From NCBI GenBank assembly GCA_902825875.1, contig CADECP010000002.1:186001-250000 (forward strand): a stretch of 64,000 bases of DNA. The letters are read 5' to 3'. Position numbers and translations under genes: made by a program. Shown piece by piece: positions 30,213-41,208 of the stretch (position 1 is its first letter; each line of letters begins with the position of its first letter). Origin of the DNA: an uncultured Acidobacteriota bacterium (lineage in GTDB: Bacteria > Acidobacteriota > Blastocatellia > RBC074). The notes below the pieces were generated by a model, which was given only the letters and a program-made list of their open reading frames with translations, was not told the origin of the DNA and made no database searches.

Positions 30213-30275
30213 GTGGGACAGTTTCCAAAATTGTCTCATCTTGTTTAGGCGGGACAATTTGGAAAATTGTCCCAC
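30213..30275. repeat. Family B palindrome pair
   Basis: The degenerate hairpin GTGGGACAGTTTCC...TTGTCTCAT (30213-30238) is followed by GGGACAATTT...AAATTGTCCC (30251-30273), the latter identical in core to the copy at 5343-5365. It lies 26 bp upstream of xthA. Confidence 0.8.
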
Positions 30276-30301
30276 ACTGTTCAACCGCAAACTTGCTCAA
30301 T

Positions 30302-31075
30302 ATGAAAATCGCAACCTGGAATATCAACTCGATCAACGTCCGACTGCCGCTGGTGTTGGATTGGTTGAAAGCCAATCGGCCTGACGTGCTCTGCCTGCAG
30401 GAAATCAAATGCAAGGAAGACAAGTTTCCGGCAGACCCGTTTCGTGAGCTTGGCTACAATCTGGAAGTTTTCGGCCAGCAAACTTACAACGGAGTCGCCA
30501 CGCTTTCGCTGGCAGAAACCGCAGACGTGCAAAAAGGCTTTCCCGGCGATGCAGAAGACGCGCAACGCCGATTGCTGGCCACAACAATCAACGGCGTCAA
30601 AATCATCAACGTTTACATCCCGAACGGTTCCGAAGTCGGTTCGGAAAAATACGATTACAAGCTGGACTGGCTGGCAAAGCTGCGGAAGTTTTTTGATGAT
30701 TACTGCAATCCGAAAGACTTGCTGCTGATTTGCGGCGATTTCAATATCGCACCCGAAGACCGCGACATTCACGATCCGAAAGCGTGGGCTGGTCAGATTC
30801 TGTGCAGCGATGCCGAACGTGCCGCGCTGCAAAAACTGGAAGACTGGGGCTTGGTGGATGTTTTCCGCCAGCATCACGAAGACGAAGGCGTGTTCACCTG
30901 GTGGGATTATCGCGGCGGCGGTTTTCCCAGAAATCACGGTTTGCGAATTGACCACATTTGGACGACCGACAAACTGGCGGAGTTGTGCTCGGCAGTCTGG
31001 ATTGATAAAGCTCCGCGCGCGCTGGAACGGCCATCGGATCACACTCCGGTTGTGGCCGAATTCGATTTGGAATAA
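30302..31075 (+). CDS. xthA: Exodeoxyribonuclease III
   Basis: AP endonuclease/3'-5' exonuclease of base-excision repair, 257 residues from the ATG at 30302. Family motifs are present in order: [21 protein letters not shown] (metal Glu), [17 protein letters not shown], and [12 protein letters not shown] (catalytic Asp-His). The frame continues upstream but only through the palindromic spacer. It is followed after 6 bp by the DUF1501 gene on the same strand, which may be co-transcribed although unrelated. Confidence 0.96.
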   Translation: MKIATWNINSINVRLPLVLDWLKANRPDVLCLQEIKCKEDKFPADPFRELGYNLEVFGQQTYNGVATLSLAETADVQKGFPGDAEDAQRRLLATTINGVKIINVYIPNGSEVGSEKYDYKLDWLAKLRKFFDDYCNPKDLLLICGDFNIAPEDRDIHDPKAWAGQILCSDAERAALQKLEDWGLVDVFRQHHEDEGVFTWWDYRGGGFPRNHGLRIDHIWTTDKLAELCSAVWIDKAPRALERPSDHTPVVAEFDLE

Positions 31076-31081
31076 CGAAGC

Positions 31082-32530
31082 ATGAACAACTTTCAAACTC
31101 ATATCCCTCAAGCAAATTCACGCCGAGATTTTTTGTTCCAGGCTGGTAATGGATTCGGCGCTTTGGCGCTGTCGTACTTGATGCAGCGAGATGCGCTGGC
31201 CAGCGACAAGAGCCCGCCGAAAAAACTGGTCAACCCGCTGGCTCCGAAAACTCCGCATTTTGCGCCCAAAGCCAAAGCCGTCATCTTTTTGTTTATGGTC
31301 GGCGGCCCCAGCCAGATGGAAACCTTCGACCCGAAACCTGTGCTGGACAAATTACACGGCCAGCAAATGCCTGCCAGTTTTGGCGAAGTCAAAAGCCAGT
31401 TCGTCAAAGCCGGAACTCCGTTGATGGGCAGCGCCTGGAAATTCAAAAAGTATGGTCAGTCTGGAATCGAAGTCTCTGATTTGCTGCCGCACACGGCCGG
31501 TTGCATTGACGACATTGCGGTCATTCGATCGTGTTACACCGAAAGTTTTGTTCACGCTCCGGCGATGTACCAGATGCTGAATGGTCGCGTATTGGCTGGC
31601 CATCCGAGTTTGGGCAGTTGGGTGACGTATGGTTTGGGCAGCGAAAGCGAAAACTTGCCCGCGTATTGTGTCATGACTCAACCCGAAGGTTTGCCCGAAG
31701 GCGGCGCTCCGATGTGGGGAGCAGGTTTTTTACCGGCGATTCACCAGGGAACGGTGCTGCGAAACGGTTCGACGCCGATTTTGCATTTGCAGCCGCCGGC
31801 GGAAATCAGCGGCGAACAGCAACGTCGCATGTTGAAATTCATGCGCGGAATGAACGAACTGTCGCTCGACGAAAAGGATTCGGAATTGGCCGCTAGGATT
31901 TCCTCTTACGAATTGGCCTATCGAATGCAGCAACACGCGCCCGAAGCCGTTGACCTGAGCAAAGAAAGCAAAGAAACCAAAAAGCTGTATGGTTTGGATA
32001 ATTCGCAAACCATTGAATTTGGCTCTCGCTGTTTGCTGGCTCGGCGACTGGTCGAACGCGGCGTGCGATTCGTCCAGTTGTATTCCGGCGGAGGGCCGGT
32101 CAGCGTGCAATGGGACGCTCACGACAACGTCAAAACCAATCACGAACAAATGTGTCGCTGGACGGACAAACCAGTTGCGGCTTTGTTGAAGGATTTGAAA
32201 GGGCGAGGCTTGCTGGATTCGACGCTGGTCATTTGGGGGACGGAATTCGGTCGCACGCCGGTTTCGGAAAATGGCAAAGGCCGCGATCACAACACGACGG
32301 CCTTTTCGATGTGGATGGCCGGAGGCGGCGTCAAAGGCGGAAAGGTGATCGGTCAAACCGATGAAATCGGATTCAAAACGGTTGGCGCTCGTTATCATCC
32401 GCGCGACATCCACGCCTCGATCTTGTATTTGCTGGGCTTGGATCAGATGAAGCTGACGTATCTGAGCAACGGGCGTGATGAACGGTTGACGGATTTTGGC
32501 GGCAACGTCATCGAACCTTTGATGAGTTAG
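31082..32530 (+). CDS. DUF1501 family protein with Tat signal
   Basis: The 482-residue protein has a twin-arginine leader ([14 protein letters not shown], residues 13-26), so it is probably exported folded. Downstream lie the sulfatase-like features of DUF1501: [20 protein letters not shown] and GTEFGRTP near the C-terminus. In Planctomycetes and Acidobacteria this family is usually paired with a DUF1553/DUF1549 cytochrome-like protein; no such partner is in the window. The substrate is unknown. Confidence 0.9.
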   Translation: MNNFQTHIPQANSRRDFLFQAGNGFGALALSYLMQRDALASDKSPPKKLVNPLAPKTPHFAPKAKAVIFLFMVGGPSQMETFDPKPVLDKLHGQQMPASFGEVKSQFVKAGTPLMGSAWKFKKYGQSGIEVSDLLPHTAGCIDDIAVIRSCYTESFVHAPAMYQMLNGRVLAGHPSLGSWVTYGLGSESENLPAYCVMTQPEGLPEGGAPMWGAGFLPAIHQGTVLRNGSTPILHLQPPAEISGEQQRRMLKFMRGMNELSLDEKDSELAARISSYELAYRMQQHAPEAVDLSKESKETKKLYGLDNSQTIEFGSRCLLARRLVERGVRFVQLYSGGGPVSVQWDAHDNVKTNHEQMCRWTDKPVAALLKDLKGRGLLDSTLVIWGTEFGRTPVSENGKGRDHNTTAFSMWMAGGGVKGGKVIGQTDEIGFKTVGARYHPRDIHASILYLLGLDQMKLTYLSNGRDERLTDFGGNVIEPLMS

Positions 32531-32556
32531 CCGCCGCTCTCCGTGTTTCTCGAACT

Positions 32557-34263
32557 TTATCGAATTAGCGGGCGCAGCATTTCCAGTCGTCGCGCGATTT
32601 CGGCGCTGGTCATGGTGCGGAATCGGTTGGGAACCATGGCCCGCGAAGTGGCTTCGCGGGCGGCGACCAGTTCCTGATATTCAATCGCCAGATCATCGCG
32701 CGCCGGAGTGAATTCCGACGCGACAAACGCCAGGTCTTCGTTGGTGACTTTTTCGTGATTGGCAATGCGAGCGATGCGACGCGCACGGATCATGATGGAT
32801 TCGATGTCTGCGCCGGACAGGTGAAGCTGGCTGTTGGTCAGCGGCCCCCAGTTGGTGATCTGGTGTTCGATCTTGTTTTTGCGAGCCATGACTTCGGCAA
32901 TTTCTCGGCGTTCGTCGGCAGTTTCAGGATAAAACAGCGCGATGTGTTCTTCGCAACGGCCTTGTCGTTTCAAATCAATCGGCAAACGATCAGGGCGCGA
33001 AGTCATCAATATCCACAGGATTTTTCCGCGATTGGCGGTGTTGCTCATTGCAGAGGCGATCTTGGAAAAGACTCGTTGATTGACTCCGCTGTCGCCCTCT
33101 GTTTCGCGCGTGCCCAGTGCGGCATCGGCTTCGTCAATCAGCACGACAATCGGAGCCAGCGTTTGCAGCAGATGGAGAATCTTTTCCAGATTGGCTTCGG
33201 TTGAACCGACCCATTTGTCGCGGAAGTTTTTGAACTCGACGACATTCAAACCGCAATCTTTGGCGAAACATTCGGACAAAAAAGTCTTGCCTGTGCCGAC
33301 TGGGCCGCAGATCAAAATGCCCATCGGCACTTCTTCGCGGTTGCCTTGCTTGATTGTTTCGGCAATGTCTTTCAGATAATCCTTCGCTTCGCGCATGCCG
33401 CCCACGCTGTCCAGCCCATGACGCGGGGTGACAAATTCGATCAAACCCGCGCACTCGGCTTCGATGATTTCTTTCTTTTTCAGGCGTACATCGGCGAAGG
33501 TCAGCCCGTCTTCGGATTCACGGGCAGCGCACAGCAGTGAACGCAGATGAACCAGATTCAAGCCGGAAGTCATTTCGGCTATCTGTTCGTGGGTCATCTC
33601 GATTTTTTCAATTGGATAAGCCGCCAGAAATTCCCTGACATAATCCAGCCGTTGAGTCTGATCGGGATAAGGGATTTTGATCGTCGCCAGCCGCGAGTTT
33701 TCACGCAGTCGCGGATGCATGTCAGACAGCGATTCGCCAATCAGGATGACCAGATTGTCCGATTCCATAAAACGCGGAGTCGTCAGCCAACGTTGAATCG
33801 AAACCAGCGAATTCCTGTCGTCGGCGGACATGTGGCCGATTTCGGCGGCAGGGAAGATCGTTTCCAGAAAGTTGATGATGACGACGTTTTTTTCCGTGTA
33901 ATACAAAAAACGTTCGATCATCGGCAATGCTCGTGCTGTATCGGCTGGCAGTTGAGCCGCAGTTTTGGCGTTGATGAGCGGATCGGCGACGCGTTGTTGA
34001 GCGACAAAAGCGCGCATCGTTTCTTCGGAATCGAATGTGAGGCCTTCGCTGCGGTTGTAGAGCACAATGCGTTTGTTGCCGAGCAATTCCTGTTGCAGGA
34101 ACGACAGCAGCGAAACAAATCCATTGCGGCTGCGCGTCAGGTCGTAGATGTTGTGATAAAGCAAAAAATGGCTGGCTTCGCCTGCGCGATATTTGCGAGC
34201 AAGTTCATCTGCCCAAGCCGGTAAACGTTCGGGAGCAGAAAGTGACAGTGCCGCTTTCGACAT
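32557..34263 (-). CDS. Tandem AAA+ ATPase (degenerate N-terminal, active classical C-terminal module)
   Basis: The ATG at 34263 has GAGGA eight bases upstream; an ATG at 34272 abuts that site and is unlikely. Numbering from 34272, residues 30-220 look like an AAA domain without Walker A. The second module has Walker A GPVGTGKT (323-330), an aromatic pore loop KWVGSTE (353-359) and Walker B VVLIDEAD (376-383), followed by sensor/arginine-finger sequence RPDRLPIDLKRQGR. The KWVG loop is typical of substrate-threading classical AAA proteins such as Vps4, FtsH and Cdc48. It shares a strand with pspA, a coiled-coil membrane protein and a TonB-C protein, hinting at remodelling of PspA assemblies (inference). 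Confidence 0.88.
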   Translation of the reverse strand: MSKAALSLSAPERLPAWADELARKYRAGEASHFLLYHNIYDLTRSRNGFVSLLSFLQQELLGNKRIVLYNRSEGLTFDSEETMRAFVAQQRVADPLINAKTAAQLPADTARALPMIERFLYYTEKNVVIINFLETIFPAAEIGHMSADDRNSLVSIQRWLTTPRFMESDNLVILIGESLSDMHPRLRENSRLATIKIPYPDQTQRLDYVREFLAAYPIEKIEMTHEQIAEMTSGLNLVHLRSLLCAARESEDGLTFADVRLKKKEIIEAECAGLIEFVTPRHGLDSVGGMREAKDYLKDIAETIKQGNREEVPMGILICGPVGTGKTFLSECFAKDCGLNVVEFKNFRDKWVGSTEANLEKILHLLQTLAPIVVLIDEADAALGTRETEGDSGVNQRVFSKIASAMSNTANRGKILWILMTSRPDRLPIDLKRQGRCEEHIALFYPETADERREIAEVMARKNKIEHQITNWGPLTNSQLHLSGADIESIMIRARRIARIANHEKVTNEDLAFVASEFTPARDDLAIEYQELVAAREATSRAMVPNRFRTMTSAEIARRLEMLRPLIR

Positions 34264-34313
34264 AAGTTCCATCCTCAGTCGTTGGCGCCACGCGGGCTGA
34301 TCTGAAACTGAAT

Positions 34314-34347
34314 TGAGGATTTCAGGTTTTTGAATCTGAAATCCTCA
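34314..34347. other. 12-bp hairpin between the TonB-C and AAA+ genes
   Basis: Arms TGAGGATTTCAG (34314-34325) and CTGAAATCCTCA (34336-34347) are perfect. On the minus strand the T-run comes before the hairpin, so it is not a canonical terminator for the TonB-C gene. It could partly uncouple the AAA+ gene from upstream transcription. Confidence 0.5.
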
Positions 34348-34377
34348 AAAAAATCGGGGCCGCATGTGGCTTGTAAA

Positions 34378-35469
34378 TTATTGCTTGGCCGTGCTCGCCG
34401 GTTTGGGGGTGGGGGGGTGAGCAGGGTAGTTAAACGTGATGTAACTGGTGATCGGATTTTTGTTTGTCTCGAAGTGCGATTTCGGAAACTCCCACTTTTT
34501 GGCGGCCTCGACAACCAGCTTGTTCATCTCTGGAAACGTCGAATACTGAACGTCAGGAGATGTGACCGCGCCTTCGGGCGACACTTCCACGCGAACTCGA
34601 ACATAACCGCCAAATCCTGCATTGCGGAACGCTTCGGGAACTTCGGCAATCACTTTTTTGGTCGCGGTTTCCTGGAATTCGGTTGATTGCTGTTCGTCAA
34701 TCAATCGAACCGGCATTGTCGTTTTGTCCAAATCCACAGACAAAGACAGCAGCAGATAAATGTCATTGCCGTCCAGACTGGTCACAGGAGCGCCCGGTCG
34801 GACGAAGTTGACGAAATCGGTCGAGTGCATTTTCAGAGACTTGACGGCAAAGAAGTATGTTTTGCCGGTTTCGATTTCCAGCGGCAAGATCGAAAAAGAA
34901 AGTGGTTTGTTCGACTTGGCATCGGCGAAATGCAACGCGACTTCGGGAACCAGCGTAGTGCCGGGCGTCACGCCATCGCCGTAACTTTGAGCGCCAAAAA
35001 GCTGAATTTCGATGGCGCGCCCGTCAGGTTGTTTGACCAAAGTTACTGATGCAGGTTTGGCAGTGCGGAAGACTCGTTTGGCGTCAGTGCGAAGCAGGTC
35101 AATTTCAAATTCCGGGTACAGCTTTTGGAAGTTGCTTGTCCAGTGATCGTAATCACTCAGGCTGGAGGTATTCATTTTGAACACCTGGTCGTTCAAGTCC
35201 TGATAGCTGCCTCGTTTCGCTTTCATCTGAAAGGTTCGCATCGTGACATAAATCGGACGCAAGGCCATGTCTTCCATTTTGGCTTTGGCTGCTGCGTCTT
35301 CTTGTTGAGTTTGCTGTTTGGATTTAGCGGGTTGTGCCGCTTTTCCTTTCGGTTTAACGGGTTGTTTTTTACTTTGGGCAAGGCCGGTTGATGCCGAAAT
35401 CGTAACCAGCAACACAGCGAAGAAGAAAACGACAAATCGCGGAAAAAGAGTTTGGGGAAGACGTGACAT
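34378..35469 (-). CDS. Exported protein with TonB C-terminal-like domain
   Basis: The 363-residue product has a signal segment (about 9-31), a Lys/Gln/Pro-rich stretch (33-58), an unassigned middle region and a TonB_C-like domain at about 275-345, with the typical GYVRVRVEVSPEGAV and AAKKWEF motifs. True TonB spans the inner membrane and energises outer-membrane transport; here the N-terminus looks like a cleavable signal, so it may be a TonB-like domain protein rather than a transducer. It lies between the AAA+ gene and the coiled-coil gene; functional linkage is uncertain. Confidence 0.78.
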   Translation of the reverse strand: MSRLPQTLFPRFVVFFFAVLLVTISASTGLAQSKKQPVKPKGKAAQPAKSKQQTQQEDAAAKAKMEDMALRPIYVTMRTFQMKAKRGSYQDLNDQVFKMNTSSLSDYDHWTSNFQKLYPEFEIDLLRTDAKRVFRTAKPASVTLVKQPDGRAIEIQLFGAQSYGDGVTPGTTLVPEVALHFADAKSNKPLSFSILPLEIETGKTYFFAVKSLKMHSTDFVNFVRPGAPVTSLDGNDIYLLLSLSVDLDKTTMPVRLIDEQQSTEFQETATKKVIAEVPEAFRNAGFGGYVRVRVEVSPEGAVTSPDVQYSTFPEMNKLVVEAAKKWEFPKSHFETNKNPITSYITFNYPAHPPTPKPASTAKQ

Positions 35470-35616
35470 AACTTATTTACCTCCAAAAACGTGATCGGTT
35501 AAAGATGGAAAACGTGAGAGGGCGATTGATAAATCGAATCCGGTTCATCGGACTGTGGGGAAGTTTCTACGTGGAAACAGTTTGCATTCGGGCTTCAATC
35601 GGATGACCGGTTAAAG

Positions 35617-36453
<837 letters not shown>

Positions 36454-36474
36454 CTTTGAGGTTTCGATCCGATC

Positions 36475-37245
36475 TTATTCTGTCAGTTTTTGTTGCTGCG
36501 GAACGTAATCCGCAGCGCCAAGTGTGCGGTCGGCGCTGATTGATGGAGCGCCTTCGCCGAGAGCAGGAGCGGCAGCAGGCGCGGCCAGCCCCATTTGCTG
36601 TTTGTAAGCCAGCAGCATGTCTTGTGCTTCGATGCTTGCCAGTTCTTTTTCGACGCTTTGCATGCGCGAATCCAAACTGGTGGACGCCAGTTCGGCTCTG
36701 GCTTCGGCAGAAGCGGAACGATTGGCGATTTTTTCCCGCATATCGTCAAAGGTTTGCGATACATCGCCCATCTGGAAACTGGCCATGGTCGAAGCCAGTC
36801 GTTCCTGCAACTGAGCGTTTTTGCTGGCGGCAATCAACTGTTTGGCTTCAGCCATGCGCCGATTGATATTGGCGAGATAATTGTCGAAATACTCTTTGGC
36901 TTTGGCCGATGCGACCTTGGCTGTGGCGTGGTTTTGCTGATTGTTGGCCAGCATCTGCTGGGCGATTTTCATTTCTCCGATCAGAGCCGTGGCGATGTCG
37001 TCTTTGCTCAATCGGATTGCCGCTTTGATCTTGTTGTCCAGATCGGTGATTTTGGTTTGGTTGGCCTGGATTTCCATTGCCAATCGCTTTTCTGCGCCCA
37101 TAACTTGCGAGACGTTCTCGCGCATTTTCGGTACTTCGTCCTGCATGTCCCGCATCAATTGTTGAAGGATCAATTCGGGGTCTTCGGCGCTGTCAATCAG
37201 TCCGCCAAAAATTGAGCGAAACAACCGTGTCAGACGATTCCACAT
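36475..37245 (-). CDS. pspA: PspA/IM30 family membrane-stress protein
   Basis: A 256-residue helical protein matching PspA/Vipp1: an amphipathic N-terminal helix (MWNRLTRLFRSIFGGLID), then DPELILQQLMRDMQDEVPKM and long coiled-coil helices to about residue 220, ending in an Ala/Gly/Pro-rich tail. PspA proteins polymerise on the inner membrane to repair damage and belong to the ESCRT-III superfamily (established). The start follows TAGGAG. It is the first gene of a minus-strand cluster with a membrane coiled-coil protein and, further on, an AAA+ ATPase. No PspF-type sigma54 activator or PspBC is visible. Confidence 0.93.
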   Translation of the reverse strand: MWNRLTRLFRSIFGGLIDSAEDPELILQQLMRDMQDEVPKMRENVSQVMGAEKRLAMEIQANQTKITDLDNKIKAAIRLSKDDIATALIGEMKIAQQMLANNQQNHATAKVASAKAKEYFDNYLANINRRMAEAKQLIAASKNAQLQERLASTMASFQMGDVSQTFDDMREKIANRSASAEARAELASTSLDSRMQSVEKELASIEAQDMLLAYKQQMGLAAPAAAPALGEGAPSISADRTLGAADYVPQQQKLTE

Positions 37246-37569
37246 AGTCGGTTTTTCTCCTAAGTTGCTGCGAAGTTTGGGTACTGCGCTACTATCGGGT
37301 TTTGATACGTCGCCGGAGCCGGGACAGTTCGATTACTTGCCAGATTTTTGTAAGGATTCTTTTGCTCCGAACGCGGCGCAGTATATCAGCAGCTTTCTGT
37401 GTTGTCACACAGCGCATCTGCCGAAAAATGCGCTTCAATGCTTGTGTCGTTGCTTATGCTGTCGCGCATGTTTTTGAGTGATTGCAACATCTTCAAAGCT
37501 TCAGTAATCTAGCCGCCGATCCTACAATTGAAGCGCAATCGCTTGTCCTAGAACCAGGAGTTCGGTCTG
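37246..37569. other. Divergent promoter region between pspA and the histidine kinase
   Basis: A 324-bp spacer between divergent genes. I looked for a sigma54-type TGGC-N-TTGC box upstream of pspA and saw none. No coding sequence or palindromic family member is present; control elements for both genes must lie here. Confidence 0.5.
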
Positions 37570-40422
37570 ATGACTTCCGATTTGATTTTTAACACTGAGG
37601 CAATCCCGGATGGTGTATCGCAGGTAGAGAACGGTGTTTACTCGCCATCACTCAAAGCAGACGCTAATTTGTCACATCACCCTCAGCGGTCCACGTTAGA
37701 TAGGAATCGTTTGTTGACTGGCCAGGTCGAAGTCCTGGAGATGATTGCGACCGGGCGATGTCTGAATGATGTTCTGAATCGAATTGCCAGCTTGGTTGAA
37801 GACGTCGCCTGTAATCTCCATTGCGTTATTTTGGTGTTGGAACCGGAAGGCAACTTTCTTCGCGCGCAGGCGGCTCCAAGCTTGCCGAATGATTTCAAGG
37901 AGGCTTTACAAGCCTTACCTGTGGGGATTCAGCACGGAACCTGCGGAGCCTCAGTTCAGCTAAAAACACCTCAAATTTCACCGGATGTCACGACAGATTC
38001 GCGCTGGGCCAATTATCTGGACTTTGTTCTTGGGTATGGCGTTCGCGCTTCATGGTCTTCGCCGATTTTCAGCGCGGAAAAAAACGTGCTGGGAACTATC
38101 AGCATTCTCTACGACCATTTGCATGAGCCAGAACCTTACGAACTGGAGTTTGTAAATATGGCAACGCATTTGGCCAGCATTGCCATTGACCGTGCGCGTT
38201 CCGAAGAAAAATTACGAATCAGCGAAACGAAGTTCCGCGCTTTGACCGAAAAAAGCTCAGAAGGAATTTCGTTGATTGGAAACGATGGGAAATTTAACTA
38301 CACCAGCCCGGCAGCCGAACGCATACATGGATTCACTTGCAAGGAGGTTATCGGTTACAAGGCTGGAAATCATGTTCATCCAGATGATTGGGGCAGGTTG
38401 AAACAGCAGACTCTTTCAATTCTTGACATCCCAGGCGCCAGTTTCACTGTGCAATACCGGGCCAGGCATAAGACGAAATCCTGGTTTTGGACCGAAGCGA
38501 CAATAACCAACATGCTGTACGAACCCGGAGTTAGTTCGCTGGTGGTGAACTTTCGAGACATAACTGCACGCAAGCAGAGAGAGAAGGATTTACAGGCTTC
38601 GGAAGAGCTTTATCGTTCGTTGGTATTGGCTTTGGACGAAGGCATCGTAATGCTGGATCGAAATTTGACGATCATGACTTGTAATTCCAGCGCCGAACGA
38701 ATTTTGGGACTAAAGCGAGATGAAATGACCGGAAGAACTACTTTCGATCCCAGATGGCGCGCAATTCATGAAGACGGCTCTATTTTTCCACCCGATACGC
38801 ATCCGGTTGCAATCTCGCTGCGCAACGGTCAGTCCTGCTCTAACGTCGTGATGGGAATCAGTCGCCCGGATGATTCTTGGGTTTGGATTGCAATCAATTC
38901 CCAACCGCTTATTCGCCAAGGAGAAACTGAACCTTATGCCGTGGTGGCATCATTTACCGACATCACCGAACGGAAAAAAGTGGAGGCCGAAATTCGCGCT
39001 TCGGAAGAGCGTTTTTCCACGATGTTTCATTCCAACCCCTGTGCGATGACGCTGATGACCTATCCCGAAGGCCATATCGTCAATTCCAATGACGCCTGGC
39101 TGAAAGCTTACGGGTATTCGCTTGAAGAAGTCGTCGGTCGGACTTCGGCGGAATTGAAATTGTGGTTGAAGCCGGAACAGCGGGAAAAAGCGTATGAACT
39201 GCTGAAAAAAGACAGAGTCATTCGCAATATGGAATCGGCGTTTGTGTCGAAAAATGGTTCAAAGTGCCATTTCCTGATTTCAGCGGAGATCATTGAATTC
39301 GGAAACAAGGAATATCTGCTTGTGTCCTGTTACGACATCACAGAACGCAAACGAGTAGAGAAAGCATTGCGCGAATCCGAAGAACATTACCGGTTGCTGT
39401 TTGAACATAGCTTTGCCGGAATTGCGCGGATGAGTATTGACGGCAAACTTCTCGTTTGCAATGACTCAATGGCGCGTATGTTCGGGTGTAATTCTCCGGA
39501 AGAGTTGATTAAGGCCGACGACTCGCTTTTTTATTTTGATTTGTCTGAGCGACAGAAATTGATTGACGAGTTGGTAAGCAAAGGAAGCTTGAAGAATCGA
39601 GAGTTGCTGATGAGCCGTGTTGATGCTTCGCCTGTTTGGGTGCTGATAAACGCCTCAGTGTTTTGCGCCAACGAAGAAAGCGATCCAGTTTTGGAAGGCG
39701 TGATTTTGGACATCACCGAGCGCAAACAAACCGAACAACAGCTTCAACAGCTATACCAACAATCGCGCACATTGCTGGCAAGGCTTGAAACCGTTCGAGA
39801 AGAAGAACGCATTCGCATTTCGCGCGAGATTCACGACAATCTGGGACAGATTCTGACCGGCTTGAAACTGGATTTTTCGTGGCTGGAAAAAAGACTGGTT
39901 CGCAGTTCGGACGAAAACCTGTTGCGAAAAACCGGCTCGAAGATGAAAGAGATTGCAGAATTACTGGAAGAAGCGATTCAGACAGTTCGAAACATCGCCA
40001 CCGAATTGCGCCCCGGCGTGTTGGATACTCTCGGTCTGCGAGCCGCGATTATCTGGCAAGCAAAGGAATTCGAAAGGCGCACCAACATCAACTGTGTGAT
40101 AGAGCTTGGCCGTGAGCCTCAAAACCTGACTGAGGATATGGCTACTGCATTGTTCCGAATTTTCCAGGAAATCCTGACCAACATCACCCGCCACTCAAAA
40201 GCGAGCAAGGTGAAAATTGAACTGGCAGAAGTTGATGGAGAATTATTGCTGACGGTCAACGACAACGGCATTGGCATTTCCGACGAAGATCGCCGTAACT
40301 CCAAATCGCTTGGTTTGCTGGGAATGCGCGAACGAGCGCAGATTTTTGGCGGCGGCGTGACGGTTACAGGCGAGCCGAAACGCGGAACGACTGTGCAGGT
40401 AAAAATGCCGCTCAATAAATAA
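37570..40422 (+). CDS. GAF-PAS4 sensor histidine kinase (HisKA_3/NarL-type)
   Basis: A 950-residue, apparently soluble kinase: a GAF domain (about 50-215), four PAS/PAC units each ending in a DITERK/DITARK motif (about 220-345, 346-475, 476-595 and 596-720), a HisKA_3 dimerisation domain with phospho-acceptor H755 in REIHDNLGQ, and a C-terminal HATPase with DNGIGI and GLLGMRER. HisKA_3 kinases normally pair with NarL/LuxR-type response regulators; none is encoded nearby, so it is an orphan. No membrane helices are seen, suggesting a cytosolic signal such as redox state or a small ligand. Confidence 0.92.
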   Translation: MTSDLIFNTEAIPDGVSQVENGVYSPSLKADANLSHHPQRSTLDRNRLLTGQVEVLEMIATGRCLNDVLNRIASLVEDVACNLHCVILVLEPEGNFLRAQAAPSLPNDFKEALQALPVGIQHGTCGASVQLKTPQISPDVTTDSRWANYLDFVLGYGVRASWSSPIFSAEKNVLGTISILYDHLHEPEPYELEFVNMATHLASIAIDRARSEEKLRISETKFRALTEKSSEGISLIGNDGKFNYTSPAAERIHGFTCKEVIGYKAGNHVHPDDWGRLKQQTLSILDIPGASFTVQYRARHKTKSWFWTEATITNMLYEPGVSSLVVNFRDITARKQREKDLQASEELYRSLVLALDEGIVMLDRNLTIMTCNSSAERILGLKRDEMTGRTTFDPRWRAIHEDGSIFPPDTHPVAISLRNGQSCSNVVMGISRPDDSWVWIAINSQPLIRQGETEPYAVVASFTDITERKKVEAEIRASEERFSTMFHSNPCAMTLMTYPEGHIVNSNDAWLKAYGYSLEEVVGRTSAELKLWLKPEQREKAYELLKKDRVIRNMESAFVSKNGSKCHFLISAEIIEFGNKEYLLVSCYDITERKRVEKALRESEEHYRLLFEHSFAGIARMSIDGKLLVCNDSMARMFGCNSPEELIKADDSLFYFDLSERQKLIDELVSKGSLKNRELLMSRVDASPVWVLINASVFCANEESDPVLEGVILDITERKQTEQQLQQLYQQSRTLLARLETVREEERIRISREIHDNLGQILTGLKLDFSWLEKRLVRSSDENLLRKTGSKMKEIAELLEEAIQTVRNIATELRPGVLDTLGLRAAIIWQAKEFERRTNINCVIELGREPQNLTEDMATALFRIFQEILTNITRHSKASKVKIELAEVDGELLLTVNDNGIGISDEDRRNSKSLGLLGMRERAQIFGGGVTVTGEPKRGTTVQVKMPLNK

Positions 40423-40490
40423 ACCGCTGATCGGCAGCACGTTGCGTGGCGCATTCGACCAGCGGTTCATTGTCGGTTTGGATTTTGATT

Positions 40491-41156
40491 TTATTTTCTG
40501 GCGATGACGCAGGTAGTGTCGTAACCGACGCGCCGCCTGACCAGTTTCACTTCACGAAACCCCACCCAGCGCACCAGCCCGGCAATTTCTTCTATTTCTT
40601 CTGCCGAATATCCCGGAGCCAGTTGAAACGCTTTTTGCTCGTTTTTCATCCGCAACCCCAACACCAGCAATCCGTTTTCGGCCAGTACGCGCTGAATTTC
40701 CACCAGATTGTGTTCGGCGTTCGGCCAGAACTGATAATTGTTCACTGCTAGAACCTTGTTGAAGCGCGCATATTCATAAGGAATGTCGGCAACACTCGCC
40801 TGAGATAATTCGACCAGGCCGGATTTGATTTTTTCTTGATTGCGTTTGGCTGCCTGGTAAACCATCACTTCGGAAATGTCTATTCCGGCGACAAAACCAT
40901 TTGTTGCACGGTCGGCAATCAATTGAACTCCGCGTCCATGTCCGAACCCGATTTCCAGCAATTGATCTGTTGGATGAACATCAAGCGATTCGACTGCAAA
41001 GCGAATCATCGGAGCATTTTTGACGGCCATCAAATGCCCAACCAATCGCCCCAATTTACCTTGAGGACAACCGAACTGCGCTTTCCAGCCCGAACCCTGA
41101 CAAGGAGTTTGCGGCGATTGAACAAAAGGTTGAGTAAGGTTGATCTGCGAGTTCAA
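40491..41156 (-). CDS. Class I SAM-dependent methyltransferase
   Basis: A 221-residue protein with the AdoMet motif I LLEIGFGHGRGVQLI and downstream strand/helix pattern of the methyltransferase_11 type. The substrate cannot be told. It lies 52 bp after the MarR-family gene on the same strand, so the regulator probably controls it. The C-terminal half carries RVLAENGLLVLGLR, the usual strand near the active site. Confidence 0.88.
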   Translation of the reverse strand: MNSQINLTQPFVQSPQTPCQGSGWKAQFGCPQGKLGRLVGHLMAVKNAPMIRFAVESLDVHPTDQLLEIGFGHGRGVQLIADRATNGFVAGIDISEVMVYQAAKRNQEKIKSGLVELSQASVADIPYEYARFNKVLAVNNYQFWPNAEHNLVEIQRVLAENGLLVLGLRMKNEQKAFQLAPGYSAEEIEEIAGLVRWVGFREVKLVRRRVGYDTTCVIARK

Positions 41157-41208
41157 AAGTTCCTCCTTCGGTGTTTGGTCGCCCCTCTTGCACTGTCGGG
41201 CGGCGAAG

